Shown: piece after piece, positions 16,446 through 25,468 of the stretch
How the letters are laid out: each line of letters opens with the position of its first letter
Position numbering within the stretch: position 1 is the stretch's first letter
Assembly: GCA_016720745.1 (NCBI GenBank)
Contig: JADKKA010000019.1
Location: 248,001 to 312,000, forward strand
Origin: Chitinophagaceae bacterium
GTDB lineage: Bacteria > Bacteroidota > Bacteroidia > Chitinophagales > Chitinophagaceae
DNA length: 64,000 nucleotides
Reading direction: 5' to 3'
Made by a program: the position numbers and the translations under genes
Notes under the pieces: model-generated
What the model saw: the letters and a program-made list of their open reading frames with translations, nothing else
Database searches by the model: none
What the model was told of the DNA's origin: nothing

Positions 16446-17867
16446 TCAGTTAGCTGCAACATCCGTGTATTGCCTGCTGATTTTATCCATGATATAGCCG
16501 CTGATCCATCCTACATAAGCATAACGGGGAAAGAGTAATTTTCTATTGGGGTTACTACTATTGAGCTGGCGGATCAGTTCCCCCAACCAGACTGAACCTG
16601 CCAGCAGGCTTTTCTGGTCATACGTATTCAGGACTCTTTTAATATTGGCTCTGGAAGCGGCCGCATCTTCGGTCGTCATGGTCTTGCTAAGCTCAGGATT
16701 GGCCAGTGTTTCAAAATCGGTAGAGGCGAGATTTTGAAAGTCCAGGATATCCTGCAGACTGAGTTCTATTTGTGGATCCTTGATTTTTTCAGGATGCATC
16801 AGCGAAGCAATACACCAGACAATTCCTCCGGAAAGATAGATCTGCTCTCTGGATTTAAATTCGGCTTTGTCACGGAAACTGTAATTGATCATCCGGCCCA
16901 GACTGTCGGTAATTAATTTTTCTGCGGCTTTTCGATAGTCGAACATACTGCTATTGCCTGTCACTCTGTTCTCCAGTAATTTTTGAAAGGAGCGGGTACC
17001 GATGGGGAAAGTAACCGGTATAAATTTCCGGCTCAGATCCTGATATCCTCCCTTGGTATTGGCACTGCCTATATCCAGTTGATTGGCTGTAAGCCGGGAG
17101 GCCTGGGGAACAATACCTTTAAAACTGAATGCGGCTTCTTCATCTACGGTAACAAAACTGATCTTAATTTTTGGATCCAGTTGTTTTGGACGGATGATAC
17201 CGGCGAAATAATCAGCTTTGTTGTATTTGTCCAGTTCCTGTTTCAATCCGCTGCTGATCACGATATAGATACGTTTATCGGGTACCTCAAAGCGATCCTG
17301 GATAATTTCGTAAAGAAGAGTGATGGCATCCAATGTTTCCTTTTCGCTTTGATAAGAGAGAGCGGCAGCATCCGTATTAATGGAGGTATCCATCCGCAGG
17401 GTGAAATCTGAAATTTGACTGCCTGGTTTTACATCAATCACGGTTAGTTTAATGCCCTTGGCACCAATTTCAATTCCTGCATAGAGATCCCCAACACCCA
17501 AAAATTGTCTCATTTGGGTATTGAGCAGGTCGGCAATCATGTTATAGCCAATGCCCTTGTAGAGTTTGATGGCTGTTTGAAAAGCTACCAGGGCCTCGGT
17601 GGATTGTTTTGTCTGGCTGTAAAGGGTAGCCAGTCCTTCCCAGGCCTGTGCCTGCTGATAAATATTTTTTGATTTTTTTGCCTGTTGCAATGCTTTCTTG
17701 AAATACTCGAGCGCAGGTTCATATTGCCTGGCCTGTAAGAGGGTATTGGCTGTTTTCAGGACAACAACAGTAGATTGATTCTTGGCAGGTTGGGCATGAA
17801 GGGATATACTACAAAGGGCAAGCAGCAGCACAGGAATCAAATTCCGGATCAGTGGTTTCATTTTCAT
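16446..17867 (-). CDS. Secreted TPR protein with Ppx/GppA-like domain
   Basis: A 473-residue protein with a signal peptide (MKMKPLIRNLIPVLLLALCSISLHAQ). Residues 32-110 form two to three TPR-like helices (ALEYFKKALQQAKKSKN, AWEGLATLYSQTKQSTEAL). From residue 128 the sequence follows the actin-like Ppx/GppA fold: YAGIEIGAKGIKLTVIDV (phosphate-1), VTVDEEAAFSFKG at 239-251 (the catalytic-Glu loop of exopolyphosphatases) and DIGSANTKGG at 265-274 (phosphate-2), then IYLSGGIVWC (adenosine-like motif). Ppx/GppA proteins normally work in the cytoplasm on polyphosphate or pppGpp, so export is odd. Whether the protein is catalytic or a binding variant is open. Confidence 0.7.
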   Translation of the reverse strand: MKMKPLIRNLIPVLLLALCSISLHAQPAKNQSTVVVLKTANTLLQARQYEPALEYFKKALQQAKKSKNIYQQAQAWEGLATLYSQTKQSTEALVAFQTAIKLYKGIGYNMIADLLNTQMRQFLGVGDLYAGIEIGAKGIKLTVIDVKPGSQISDFTLRMDTSINTDAAALSYQSEKETLDAITLLYEIIQDRFEVPDKRIYIVISSGLKQELDKYNKADYFAGIIRPKQLDPKIKISFVTVDEEAAFSFKGIVPQASRLTANQLDIGSANTKGGYQDLSRKFIPVTFPIGTRSFQKLLENRVTGNSSMFDYRKAAEKLITDSLGRMINYSFRDKAEFKSREQIYLSGGIVWCIASLMHPEKIKDPQIELSLQDILDFQNLASTDFETLANPELSKTMTTEDAAASRANIKRVLNTYDQKSLLAGSVWLGELIRQLNSSNPNRKLLFPRYAYVGWISGYIMDKISRQYTDVAAN

Positions 17868-17899
17868 CAGTTTTAAGGGCGTGGAGGATGGCTGCGAGG

Positions 17900-17907
17900 C
17901 AAAAGTA
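17900..17907 (-). promoter_or_regulatory. Possible -7 box for the TPR-Ppx-like gene
   Basis: On the minus strand this reads TACTTTTG, matching TAnnTTTG, about 33-40 bases before the ATG at 17867. A matching -33 TTG was not found. Confidence 0.35.
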
Positions 17908-17976
17908 AATTTTTAGGTTCCGGGCAGGAGAGGAAAGGGAGGTCAATTTTGCACCGCTTTTCAACATTTTGGGCAA

Positions 17977-18003
17977 AAAAAAACTCTCCATTGGAGAGTT
18001 TTG
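17977..18003 (-). terminator. Terminator of the uronate operon
   Basis: The stem AAAACTCTCCA / TGGAGAGTTTT is followed on the minus strand by a run of T. It lies 16 bases past the stop codon of the MFS transporter gene, the last gene of the minus-strand operon. Confidence 0.85.
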
Positions 18004-18019
18004 AACTTTTTTAAACGAT

Positions 18020-19378
18020 TTATAAATCGGTAATGGGTTTGTATTTGGGAACCAGTGTTTTCATCACACTCCAGGCAATCAGGTAAGCTACTGCACAGAA
18101 TGCAAACATGATGGTGTATCCGGTTTCAATATGTCCCAGTTTTTTGTAATGGTCAAACAATGCACCGCCTATCTTGGTAATGATCACACCGCCTATACCT
18201 CCTGCCATACCACCGATACCCACTACTGAGCCGATGGCTTTTTTGGGGAACATATCTGATACGGTAGTGAAGATATTGGCACTCCAGGCCTGGTGTGCGG
18301 AAGCACCGATTCCAATCAGTATAACGGGGATCCAGAAACTGATTCCGCCAAGGGGCTGTGCGGCAAGAACCACCAGCGGGATTACTGCAATCAGGAGCAT
18401 CGCTCTCATCCTGCCGTCGTATGCGTTATATCCTTTGTTGATAAAATAGGTAGGGAAGTAACCTCCACCAATACTGCCAAACATGGTAAGACTGTATAAT
18501 ACTGCAAGCGGTAACATGATTTCAGTGCCTGTCATGCCATATTGGTCTTTCAGATAGGCAGGAAGCCAGAATAAAAAGAACCACCAAACACCATCAGTCA
18601 TGAATTTTCCAAAAGTAAAAGCCCATGTTTGTTTATACCCCAGCAATTTGAACCAGGAAACTTTTTCGTTGGTATCAGCTATAGCGGTGTCTTTTGCATC
18701 GCTGTTAATATAGTCCAGCTCGGCGGCTGACATTCTTTTTTGCTTCTCAGGTTTTTCATAATAAGCCAGCCAGAAGAACATCCAAAGAAAACCAACTGCA
18801 CCGATAATGAGGAAAGCAGCCTGCCAGCCCCAGTGCTTTTCAATCCAGGGAACAGAGAGCGGGGCGAGGATGGCGCCTACATTGGCACCGGAATTAAAAA
18901 TACCGGTGGCAAATGATCTTTCCTTTTTGGGAAAATATTCAGCAGTGGCTTTAATGGCTGCGGGGAAATTTCCTGCTTCTCCAATAGCCAGGATGGCTCT
19001 TGAAAACATAAAGCCCACAACTGATACCGGTAAAGCGGCAATACCGATCCAGCCAATACCGGAAATCAATCCTTCTCCAATTGGGATGGCCAATGCATGA
19101 ATGATGGCCCCGATACTCCAGATGATGATGGCCCAGGTATAGCCTTTTTTGGTACCCATCTTGTCAATAATCCTGCCGGCGAACAGCATGGCAATCGCAT
19201 ACGTAAACTGGAAAGCAGAAGCGATATCGGCATACTGGCTATTGGTCCATCCGAACTTATCTTCCAATACTGGTTTTAACAAACTCAATACCTGACGGTC
19301 GAGGTAATTGACGGTAGTCGCAAAAAACAATAAGGCGCAAATCGTCCACCTGTATTTTCCTATGGCTTGGGCTGTCAT
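18020..19378 (-). CDS. exuT: MFS hexuronate transporter (ExuT-like)
   Basis: A 452-residue major facilitator protein of the anion:cation symporter group, with about 12 membrane helices. The N-terminal VNYLDRQVLSLLKPVLEDKFGWTNSQYA resembles the ExuT/GudP signature, and AILAIGEAGNFPAAIKATAEYFPKKERSFATGIFNSGANVG is the strongly conserved loop between helices 4 and 5. It should import galacturonate and glucuronate across the inner membrane. It is the last gene of the uxaC-kduI-kdgK-yhcH-eda-exuT transcript, which supports the substrate; transport of a related sugar acid cannot be excluded. Confidence 0.85.
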   Translation of the reverse strand: MTAQAIGKYRWTICALLFFATTVNYLDRQVLSLLKPVLEDKFGWTNSQYADIASAFQFTYAIAMLFAGRIIDKMGTKKGYTWAIIIWSIGAIIHALAIPIGEGLISGIGWIGIAALPVSVVGFMFSRAILAIGEAGNFPAAIKATAEYFPKKERSFATGIFNSGANVGAILAPLSVPWIEKHWGWQAAFLIIGAVGFLWMFFWLAYYEKPEKQKRMSAAELDYINSDAKDTAIADTNEKVSWFKLLGYKQTWAFTFGKFMTDGVWWFFLFWLPAYLKDQYGMTGTEIMLPLAVLYSLTMFGSIGGGYFPTYFINKGYNAYDGRMRAMLLIAVIPLVVLAAQPLGGISFWIPVILIGIGASAHQAWSANIFTTVSDMFPKKAIGSVVGIGGMAGGIGGVIITKIGGALFDHYKKLGHIETGYTIMFAFCAVAYLIAWSVMKTLVPKYKPITDL

Positions 19379-19428
19379 CGTTATATCCCTCTTCCCTTTT
19401 CGGGAATTTGAATGATGAATGAAACTGT

Positions 19429-20091
19429 TTACTTTTTAATGGCAGCAATCAACCCGAGCACTTTGACGGTTTCGGATTCGATTGTAACATAATCTTTGGC
19501 TTCCATTAGTTTTTTGCTGATCAGCTTGCTACCCATTCCTACTGCACATACTCCGGCTTTATACCAGCTTTCAATGCTCTCTTTGGTGGTGTCCACTCCG
19601 CCGGTTGGCATGAAGAGCAGTTTGGGGAAGATATCTTTTATTGTGGTTAAAAACTCCGTTCCCAGCATATTTCCGGGAAATAATTTGATAAAACCAATCC
19701 CGGCATTTTCAGCGGCAATGATTTCACTGGGGGTCATACAACCAGGCGCATAAAAAATATCATTCGCTACACAGTAAGCGGCCACATCTGGCACAAAGCC
19801 GGGGCTCACCAGAAAGTCGGCGCCTGCTGCCATATAGTCGGTCGCATGCTGCATGTTTTTAATCGTACCCACTCCTAAGAGTAATCCAGGCATTTCTGCA
19901 TTGCGCAGATCCACCATTTTTTTGAAATTGGAAAGCGCGGCTTCTCCCCGGTTAGTGTACTCTACCGCTTTGATGCCTGCTTTGTATATGGCTTTTAATA
20001 CATCCAGACTTATTTCTTCACTGGGATTAAAATAAAGGGGAAGTATACCCTGTGCTATAATCGCTTCGGTTATCTTTTTTGTGTTGCTCAT
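19429..20091 (-). CDS. eda: 2-keto-3-deoxy-6-phosphogluconate aldolase
   Basis: A 220-residue KDPG/KHG aldolase. It splits KDPG into pyruvate and glyceraldehyde 3-phosphate, the last step of the uronate path. The Schiff-base lysine is Lys136 in GFIKLFPG, and the catalytic Glu is in KAVEYTNRG at 42-50. LLGVGTIKN, ADFLVSPGFVPDV and MPTGGVDTTKES are the other family blocks. The gene lies 50 bp before exuT and after yhcH in the same direction. Confidence 0.93.
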   Translation of the reverse strand: MSNTKKITEAIIAQGILPLYFNPSEEISLDVLKAIYKAGIKAVEYTNRGEAALSNFKKMVDLRNAEMPGLLLGVGTIKNMQHATDYMAAGADFLVSPGFVPDVAAYCVANDIFYAPGCMTPSEIIAAENAGIGFIKLFPGNMLGTEFLTTIKDIFPKLLFMPTGGVDTTKESIESWYKAGVCAVGMGSKLISKKLMEAKDYVTIESETVKVLGLIAAIKK

Positions 20092-20262
20092 AATTTTAAT
20101 TTAATGCGTGGCTGTCACTAAATTTATCACCACTAATTCACTGATCGTTTTAATGCAGATTGATGTTGTGTGTCTTGTTTTATTATTCCTTAAATAAGGT
20201 CGTCGCTTTTATAGTAAATAATTCTTGCATTTGTGGCTCAATGGCTTGTTCGTGGCTCCGGA

Positions 20263-20712
20263 CTAGATTTTGACTTTGATCACCAGTTTTTTAATGGTTC
20301 CTTCTCCAATCATCGGTGCATGTACATCCTCGGGAAAGAAAATGGCGAACTGTCCGTCGGTAAGCTGGAAAAAAGTATCAGGGGCATCGTGGTACAACTG
20401 TACATCTTTCTCTTCATTGTATCCACCATTGGGTGTCACACATTTTTCACGGGGTTTCCAGCCGATGGTTTCCTGGCCACTGATGCATAACTGGATGTCG
20501 ATATTTTTATTATGACATTCAAATTTCGCACAGCTGGCTTCACTGGTTTTGCCGGGGGCATTACTGAAAATGGCTTTCAATCCTTCTTCGATTTCCAGTT
20601 TTCCATCCGCTGCACTTGCCAGGTCGGTTGCTGCAATAAAGGAAAACGCTTTTTCAAATAAGGGATGCGCCGAAAAATACTTTGATGCGTTAGATATGCT
20701 GTCAATAATCAT
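20263..20712 (-). CDS. YhcH/YjgK/YiaL-family sugar-metabolism protein (DUF386)
   Basis: A 149-residue cupin-like protein of the YhcH/TabA family. It starts MIIDSISNASKYFSAHPLFEKAFSFI, a family-typical beginning. Probable metal-binding residues lie in KFECHNKNIDIQLCISGQE and in FAIFFPEDVHAPMI, the usual His- and Glu-bearing blocks. Members assist sugar-acid or sialic-acid catabolism, perhaps as anomerases or hydratases, but the exact reaction here is not known. A 171-bp spacer with no clear signal separates it from eda. Confidence 0.85.
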   Translation of the reverse strand: MIIDSISNASKYFSAHPLFEKAFSFIAATDLASAADGKLEIEEGLKAIFSNAPGKTSEASCAKFECHNKNIDIQLCISGQETIGWKPREKCVTPNGGYNEEKDVQLYHDAPDTFFQLTDGQFAIFFPEDVHAPMIGEGTIKKLVIKVKI

Positions 20713-20779
20713 TTTAAAAAATTAAGGCTGAAAGATTGTTGTTTTCCATTTTCAATTCTCAACTTTCAATTTTCAATTA

Positions 20780-21805
20780 TTAGCGCTGAACCCTTCCACT
20801 TCCATCACCCTTCATCAAATCTTTCACTTCACCCAGGGTGGCATGGTTCAGGTCGCCGGGGATGGTATGTTTCAATGCTGAAGCAGCAACGCCGAATTCT
20901 GCCGCTTCACCCATGGGCATTCCTGTTACCAGTCCATAGATCAGGCCGCTGGCAAATGAGTCGCCACTACCCACACGGTCTACAATGCGGACATTATATT
21001 GTTTGGTGTGATAGAATTCACTGCCATCATAAACCAGGGCACTCCAGCCATTATCACTGGCGCTATGACTTTCGCGCAGGGAGGAAGCGATGAATTTGAA
21101 TCCAAACTTTTCTTTCATTTGTTTGAACACATCTTTAAAACCATCTAAGTCCAGTTCTCCTTTGGTTACATCGGTATGAGCGGCTTTGAATCCCAGGGTG
21201 GTGTCGGCATCTTCTTCATTGCCGATACATACATCCACATACTGGCAGAGTTTGGTCATCACTTCACGGGCTTTTTCCTTGCTCCAGAGTTTTTTCCGGT
21301 AGTTCAGGTCAATACTGGTAGTAATACCCTTGGCTTTTGCTGCTTTTAAGGCGGCTTCGGTTAGTGCTGCTGCTTTATCACTGAGGGCGGGTGTGATACC
21401 GGTGGTATGGAACCAAACAGCACCATCCAGAATCTTGTCCCAGTCAAATTCACTGGCATCCACATCGGCAATGGAAGCACCGGCGCGGTCATATACAACC
21501 TGGGAGGCACGCATGGAAGCACCTGTTTCCAGGAAATAAATCCCCAGCCTGTCACCACCACGGGCCACAAACTGTGTATCTACACCATACCGGCGCAGGT
21601 GATTGATGGCTGACTGCCCGATCGGGTTATTCGGTACTTTAGAAACAAATGTGCCATTCAGTCCGTAATTACAGAGGGCAGCCGATACATTGGCCTCGCC
21701 ACCACCATAGGTGATGTCAAATGTGTCAGCCTGTACAAAACGTTTAAAGTCCGGCGTTGATAAACGCAACATGATTTCTCCGAGTGTTACTACTTTCTTT
21801 GACAT
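20780..21805 (-). CDS. kdgK: 2-keto-3-deoxygluconate kinase (PfkB family)
   Basis: A 341-residue PfkB/ribokinase-type kinase. The N-terminal VVTLGEIMLRLSTPDFKRF and FDITYGGGEANVSAALCNYG form the sugar-binding start. SIDLNYRKKLWS is the middle signature of KDG kinases. The C-terminal VDRVGSGDSFASGLIYGL supplies the catalytic Asp282 and the anion hole. It phosphorylates KDG to KDPG for Eda. It is downstream of kduI; the gap 21806-21961 contains three small hairpins. Confidence 0.92.
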   Translation of the reverse strand: MSKKVVTLGEIMLRLSTPDFKRFVQADTFDITYGGGEANVSAALCNYGLNGTFVSKVPNNPIGQSAINHLRRYGVDTQFVARGGDRLGIYFLETGASMRASQVVYDRAGASIADVDASEFDWDKILDGAVWFHTTGITPALSDKAAALTEAALKAAKAKGITTSIDLNYRKKLWSKEKAREVMTKLCQYVDVCIGNEEDADTTLGFKAAHTDVTKGELDLDGFKDVFKQMKEKFGFKFIASSLRESHSASDNGWSALVYDGSEFYHTKQYNVRIVDRVGSGDSFASGLIYGLVTGMPMGEAAEFGVAASALKHTIPGDLNHATLGEVKDLMKGDGSGRVQR

Positions 21806-21821
21806 AGTGATTGACCCCCAT

Positions 21822-21862
21822 CCCCAAAAGGGGAGTTTTGAAACTCACTGTTTAGCAGTGAG
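21822..21862. repeat. Three consecutive small hairpins between kduI and kdgK
   Basis: CCCC-AAAA-GGGG (21822-21833), GAGTTT-TG-AAACTC (21833-21846) and CTCACTG-TTTAG-CAGTGAG (21844-21862) follow one another with shared edges. None has a long T tract on the minus strand, so this looks more like a processing or repeat element than a terminator. Confidence 0.5.
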
Positions 21863-21961
21863 GGTTTTGTGATACAATGATTTTATTATTCTTACTACTT
21901 TGTCTGATTCACCGCGATGAATACACAAAGTATTTCTGTGCCTGATTTTTTTCGTTTCTAC

Positions 21962-22792
21962 TTATTTCAAGCTTGCCACCGGTGCCGGATCCATATCGGT
22001 GTATACCAGGTTTTCACCCGCCATTCCCCAGATAAAGCCATAGTTAAATGTACCGCATCCGTAATGGGTACTCCATGGTGGAGAAATGACGGCCTCATTA
22101 CTGGCCATCACCAGGTGCCGGGTCTGCTGTGGCTCACCCATGAAGTGCATGATCCGGTGTTCCGCAGGCAGGTCAAAATATAAATAGACTTCCATCCTCC
22201 GGGTATGGGTGTGCGGTGGTATGGAATTCCACACACTGCCGGGGGCCAGCATCGTGAGGCCCATCACCAGCTGGCAACTCTTCAGACCTTCCAGGTGGAT
22301 ATATTTATAAACCGTTCTTTTATTAGCAGTTTCCACTGAACCCAATTCAACCGGGGAAGCTTTTTCCTTTACCATTACCTTATTGGGATAGGTATGATGA
22401 GCAGGGGCCGAGAGCATATACAGCAAGGCCGGCTCTTTTTTGCTTTTTGATTTGAACTTCACGGATTTTGTTCCTTTACCCAGGTACACACAATCCATCT
22501 TGCGGAGTACAAATTCTTTTCCATCAGCCATGACAATGCCATCACCTCCCACATTGATCACCCCGAGTTCCCTTCTTTCCAGAAAATAATCAGCACGGAG
22601 TTCAGGATGGTTGGGAAGCTCAACGGTTTTATTCACCGGCTGTATGCCACCGATAATGACACGGTCATAATGGGAATAAACCAGTTTAATCTGATCGGGT
22701 ACAAATAAGTCACTGACCAGAAAATTGGAACGGAGCTGATCTGTATCCATTTGTTTGGTTTCGTTGATCCCATTGGCAAATCTGATTTCCAT
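21962..22792 (-). CDS. kduI: 5-dehydro-4-deoxy-D-glucuronate isomerase
   Basis: A 276-residue KduI, which converts 4-deoxy-L-threo-5-hexosulose uronate, formed from unsaturated galacturonate, to 3-deoxy-D-glycero-2,5-hexodiulosonate. The zinc site is clear: His194 and His196 in IPPHTHTRRMEVY, Glu201 and His243 in PPWSTHYGCG. FLERRELGVINVGG and YVLGKGTK-like VYLGKGTKS are family blocks. An in-frame ATG at 22852 would add 20 residues; the start at 22792 matches the usual length of about 278 residues and has GGCGGAGAG just before it. KduD, the next enzyme, is not in the window. Confidence 0.92.
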   Translation of the reverse strand: MEIRFANGINETKQMDTDQLRSNFLVSDLFVPDQIKLVYSHYDRVIIGGIQPVNKTVELPNHPELRADYFLERRELGVINVGGDGIVMADGKEFVLRKMDCVYLGKGTKSVKFKSKSKKEPALLYMLSAPAHHTYPNKVMVKEKASPVELGSVETANKRTVYKYIHLEGLKSCQLVMGLTMLAPGSVWNSIPPHTHTRRMEVYLYFDLPAEHRIMHFMGEPQQTRHLVMASNEAVISPPWSTHYGCGTFNYGFIWGMAGENLVYTDMDPAPVASLK

Positions 22793-22858
22793 CTCTCCGC
22801 CACCTTTTTGTGTGGGTGCCAGCATGAAAATATTGGCGAACTGAAGTTTCATATTTGA

Positions 22859-24301
22859 TTAGTTTGAATTGGCAGTGGTCTTAACAGGTTCGTCAAGATA
22901 CTGCAGGTTGAAATAATCCCGTGCATTGTTATAGCAAATATCCTGAACTATCTGTCCGATCCAGGCAATATCATTGGGCAGCTCTCCATTTTCCACTTCT
23001 TCCCCAAACATATTACAAAGCAAACGCCTGAAATATTCGTGGCGGGGGAAGGAAAGGAAACTGCGGCTGTCGGTGAGCATCCCTATAAATTTACTAAGCA
23101 ATCCCATGTTACTGAGGGCATTGATCTGTCTGGTCATGCCATCCTTCTGATCCAGGAACCACCAGGCAGATCCCCATTGAACCTTGCCGGCAGCCGAGCC
23201 ATCATTGAAACTACCGATCATGGTGGCAAAGAGTTCATTATCGGCCGGGTTCAGGTTGTAGATGATCGTTTTAGCCAGGGTATTATTGCGGTCAAGCCGG
23301 TCGAAGAATTTGGCCAGTGATTTTGCCTGTGAAAAATCACCAATACTGTCCCATCCGGTATCAGGGCCCAGTTGCTGCATCATCCGGCTGTTATTATTGC
23401 GAAGGGCGCCCAGGTGGTATTGCTGAACAAAACCTCTTTCCCAGTCCCACTCTGCGAAATTCACCAGCATCGCCGATTTGAATTTGCGGTTTTCTTCCAG
23501 TGAAAGTGCACCACCGGAACGGATCTTGGCAAAAATGCCGGCGATTTCTGTGCTGGTATAATCTTCGGCATAAATTTCTTCCAGACCGTGATCACTTACA
23601 TTACAATGATTACTGACAAAAAAGTCATGACGCTTTTTCAAGGCAGCGAGATAGTCATTATAGGTACTGATGGAAATATCGGAAGCCTTTTCCAGCTGTG
23701 TGAGGTAATTATTGAAATTGGCGACATTATCCACATTCATGGACTTGTCGGGTCGGAAGGCAGGGTTGACCTTGATTTTCCAGTTACTCTCTTTGATTTG
23801 CTGATGATATTCCAGATTGTCAACCGGATCATCCGTAGTGCAAATCAGTTTAACATTCATTTTTTCAAGCAGTCCTCTTACGCTGTATGCTTTGGTTTGT
23901 AAGAGGGCAGAACTTTCGTCGTAGATCTTTCTGGCTGTATCAGGATTCAGGATATCTGTGATCCCGAAATAGCGTTGTAATTCCAGATGGGTCCAGTGAT
24001 AAAGCGGGTTACGCAGGGTATATGGAACAGTAGCGGCCCATTTTTCAAATTTTTCCCAGTCGGATTTATCACCGGTGATATAGGATTCATCTACCCCATT
24101 CGTACGCAGGGCCCGCCATTTATAATGGTCGCCATTGAGCCAGACCCGGGTGATGTTTTCAAAATTTTTATCCGCAGCCACTTCGTTAGGAGGCAGGTGG
24201 TTGTGGTAATCGATGATGGGCATGTCCTTGGCGTACTCATGGTAAAGCAGTTCCGCAGTGGGGTTGGACAGCAGGAAATTCTGGTCAATAAATTTTTTCA
24301 T
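22859..24301 (-). CDS. uxaC: Uronate isomerase (glucuronate/galacturonate)
   Basis: A 480-residue amidohydrolase-fold isomerase that converts D-galacturonate to tagaturonate and D-glucuronate to fructuronate. The metal-binding DYHNHLPP is at 31-38. NPLYHWTHLELQRYFG, VKLICTTDDPVDNLEYH and TDSRSFLSFPRHEYFRRLLC are family blocks with the substrate-binding Arg/His residues. It is the first gene of the uronate operon. A LacI-type palindrome lies 72-86 bp before its ATG, so the operon is probably controlled by the regulator encoded at 47371. Confidence 0.95.
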   Translation of the reverse strand: MKKFIDQNFLLSNPTAELLYHEYAKDMPIIDYHNHLPPNEVAADKNFENITRVWLNGDHYKWRALRTNGVDESYITGDKSDWEKFEKWAATVPYTLRNPLYHWTHLELQRYFGITDILNPDTARKIYDESSALLQTKAYSVRGLLEKMNVKLICTTDDPVDNLEYHQQIKESNWKIKVNPAFRPDKSMNVDNVANFNNYLTQLEKASDISISTYNDYLAALKKRHDFFVSNHCNVSDHGLEEIYAEDYTSTEIAGIFAKIRSGGALSLEENRKFKSAMLVNFAEWDWERGFVQQYHLGALRNNNSRMMQQLGPDTGWDSIGDFSQAKSLAKFFDRLDRNNTLAKTIIYNLNPADNELFATMIGSFNDGSAAGKVQWGSAWWFLDQKDGMTRQINALSNMGLLSKFIGMLTDSRSFLSFPRHEYFRRLLCNMFGEEVENGELPNDIAWIGQIVQDICYNNARDYFNLQYLDEPVKTTANSN

Positions 24302-24372
24302 ATAGCCTGATTCCGTTAGATAAATCGGTGGACCTAAAGTAGTTAAAATCAGGGGGGTAGGGTTAAAAAACT

Positions 24373-24387
24373 ACGCAAACGTTACCG
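24373..24387. promoter_or_regulatory. LacI-type operator upstream of uxaC
   Basis: ACGCAAACGTTACCG is identical in all 15 bases to 56287-56301 before the GH28 gene and shares the core AAACGTT with the perfect palindrome before the LacI gene (47304-47317). The position upstream of uxaC fits control of the uronate operon. Confidence 0.7.
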
Positions 24388-24394
24388 ATGAAGG

Positions 24395-24411
24395 GATTCG
24401 CTGCGCGAATC
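24395..24411. repeat. Hairpin GATTCGC-TGC-GCGAATC
   Basis: A perfect 7-bp stem with a TGC loop lies at the left edge of the repeat island. It shares the three-base loop type, but not the stem, with several hairpins further on. Confidence 0.6.
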
Positions 24412-24461
24412 AGAAAAAATAGGGTGGGAAGGGTGGTTGGGGGATGCGGATAGGTTATGTA

Positions 24462-24925
24462 CTGCCTGCGGCAGAAGGCGAAATGGGAACGCGGATGACG
24501 CGGATTGGGCGGATTAACGCGGATTTTTTGCCTACGGCAAAAGAGAGAGAGGAACACGGATTTGTTCTGCCTGCGGCAGGAGGGATATGGGAACGCGGAT
24601 GACGCGGATTGGGCGGATTAAAGCGGATTTTTTGCCTACGGCAAAAGAGAGAGAGGAACACGGATTTGTTCTGCCTGCGGCAGGAGGGATATGGGAACGC
24701 GGATGACGCGGATTGGGCGGATTAACGCGGATTTTTTGCCTACGGCAAAAGAGAGAGAGGAACACGGATTTGTTCTGCCTGCGGCAGGAGGGATATGGGA
24801 ACGCGGATGACGCGGATTGGGCGGATTAAAGCGGATTTTTTGCCTGCGGCAAAGGATAGCGAGGAACATAGATTTAACTGATTGGACGGATAAGTAGGGA
24901 TTCGTTTTGCCTGCGGCAAAATGTT
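24462..24925. repeat. Upstream array: four 104-bp direct repeats plus a decayed fifth
   Basis: GGGAACGCGG begins units at 24485, 24589, 24693 and 24797, an exact 104-base step. Each unit holds the motif GCGGATGACGCGGATT, then GGGCGGATTAA, the hairpin TTTTGCC-TAC-GGCAAAA (TGC loop in the last unit) and the hairpin TCTGCC-TGC-GGCAGG. From 24851 a degraded fifth unit runs to about 24925. The stretch 24302-25002 has no other gene. The motif recurs, inverted, after the GxxExxY gene. The period and long units do not fit CRISPR. Confidence 0.9.
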
Positions 24926-25002
24926 AGATAGGAAAAAACAGGATTTTCATGATCTTTTTCCCCTACAGAAATAGGGTAGGGTTTATAATTTTCTCAAAAA
25001 AA

Positions 25003-25383
25003 ATGGAAATGATACATGAAGAAGTGACAGAGAATATTATTAGAGCATTTTATAAAGTTTATAATACACTCGGATACGGATTTCTAGAAAAAGTATACGA
25101 AAGCGCATTTTACCTTGAAATTTTGCAAAGTGGTTTACAAGTGATCAGACAAAGCAAAATTCAGGTGTTTTACAATGGATATGAAGTGGGAGAGTATTTT
25201 GCAGATCTTTTAGTTGAGGGTATTGTGATAATAGAAATTAAAGCGGCTGTTAACCTTGCAGAAGAACATGAACGGCAATTAATCAATTACCTGAAAGCAA
25301 CTGATAAAGAAGTTGGGCTATTGATGAATTTTGGTAAGAAGCCTGAATTTATAAGGAAAGTCTTTCGTAATACATTGAAGTAG
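25003..25383 (+). CDS. GxxExxY protein (PD-(D/E)XK-like) within repeat island
   Basis: A 126-residue protein of the GxxExxY family. The naming motif is GFLEKVY at 26-32, within NTLGYGFLEKVYESAFYLEI. Asp68 in YFADLLVEG and Glu78-x-Lys80 in VIIEIKAAVNL give the spacing of a PD-(D/E)XK nuclease core, and HERQLINYLKAT at 89-100 is the usual last helix. No activity has been settled for the family, so nuclease action is an inference. The ATG at 25003 gives normal length; an earlier one at 24949 adds unrelated residues. The gene lies between two repeat arrays carrying the same motif in opposite orientation, and its last 26 codons are copied twice downstream. Confidence 0.85.
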   Translation: MEMIHEEVTENIIRAFYKVYNTLGYGFLEKVYESAFYLEILQSGLQVIRQSKIQVFYNGYEVGEYFADLLVEGIVIIEIKAAVNLAEEHERQLINYLKATDKEVGLLMNFGKKPEFIRKVFRNTLK

Positions 25384-25468
25384 TATAATTCTTTGAATGA
25401 CTTTTCCGCGAAAATCCGCCTAATCCGCGTCATCCGCGTTCCCATTTATTTGCGTAGCAAAACCTTTG

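Noticed and set aside
22793..22852. Twenty-residue longer KduI start.
   Set aside because: The family begins at the later ATG and a purine-rich ribosome site precedes it; the longer start remains possible but less likely.
24363..24869. Several minus-strand frames encoding repeated NPPNPRHPRSH-type peptides.
   Set aside because: They are translations of the 104-bp DNA repeat, without start signals or family resemblance.
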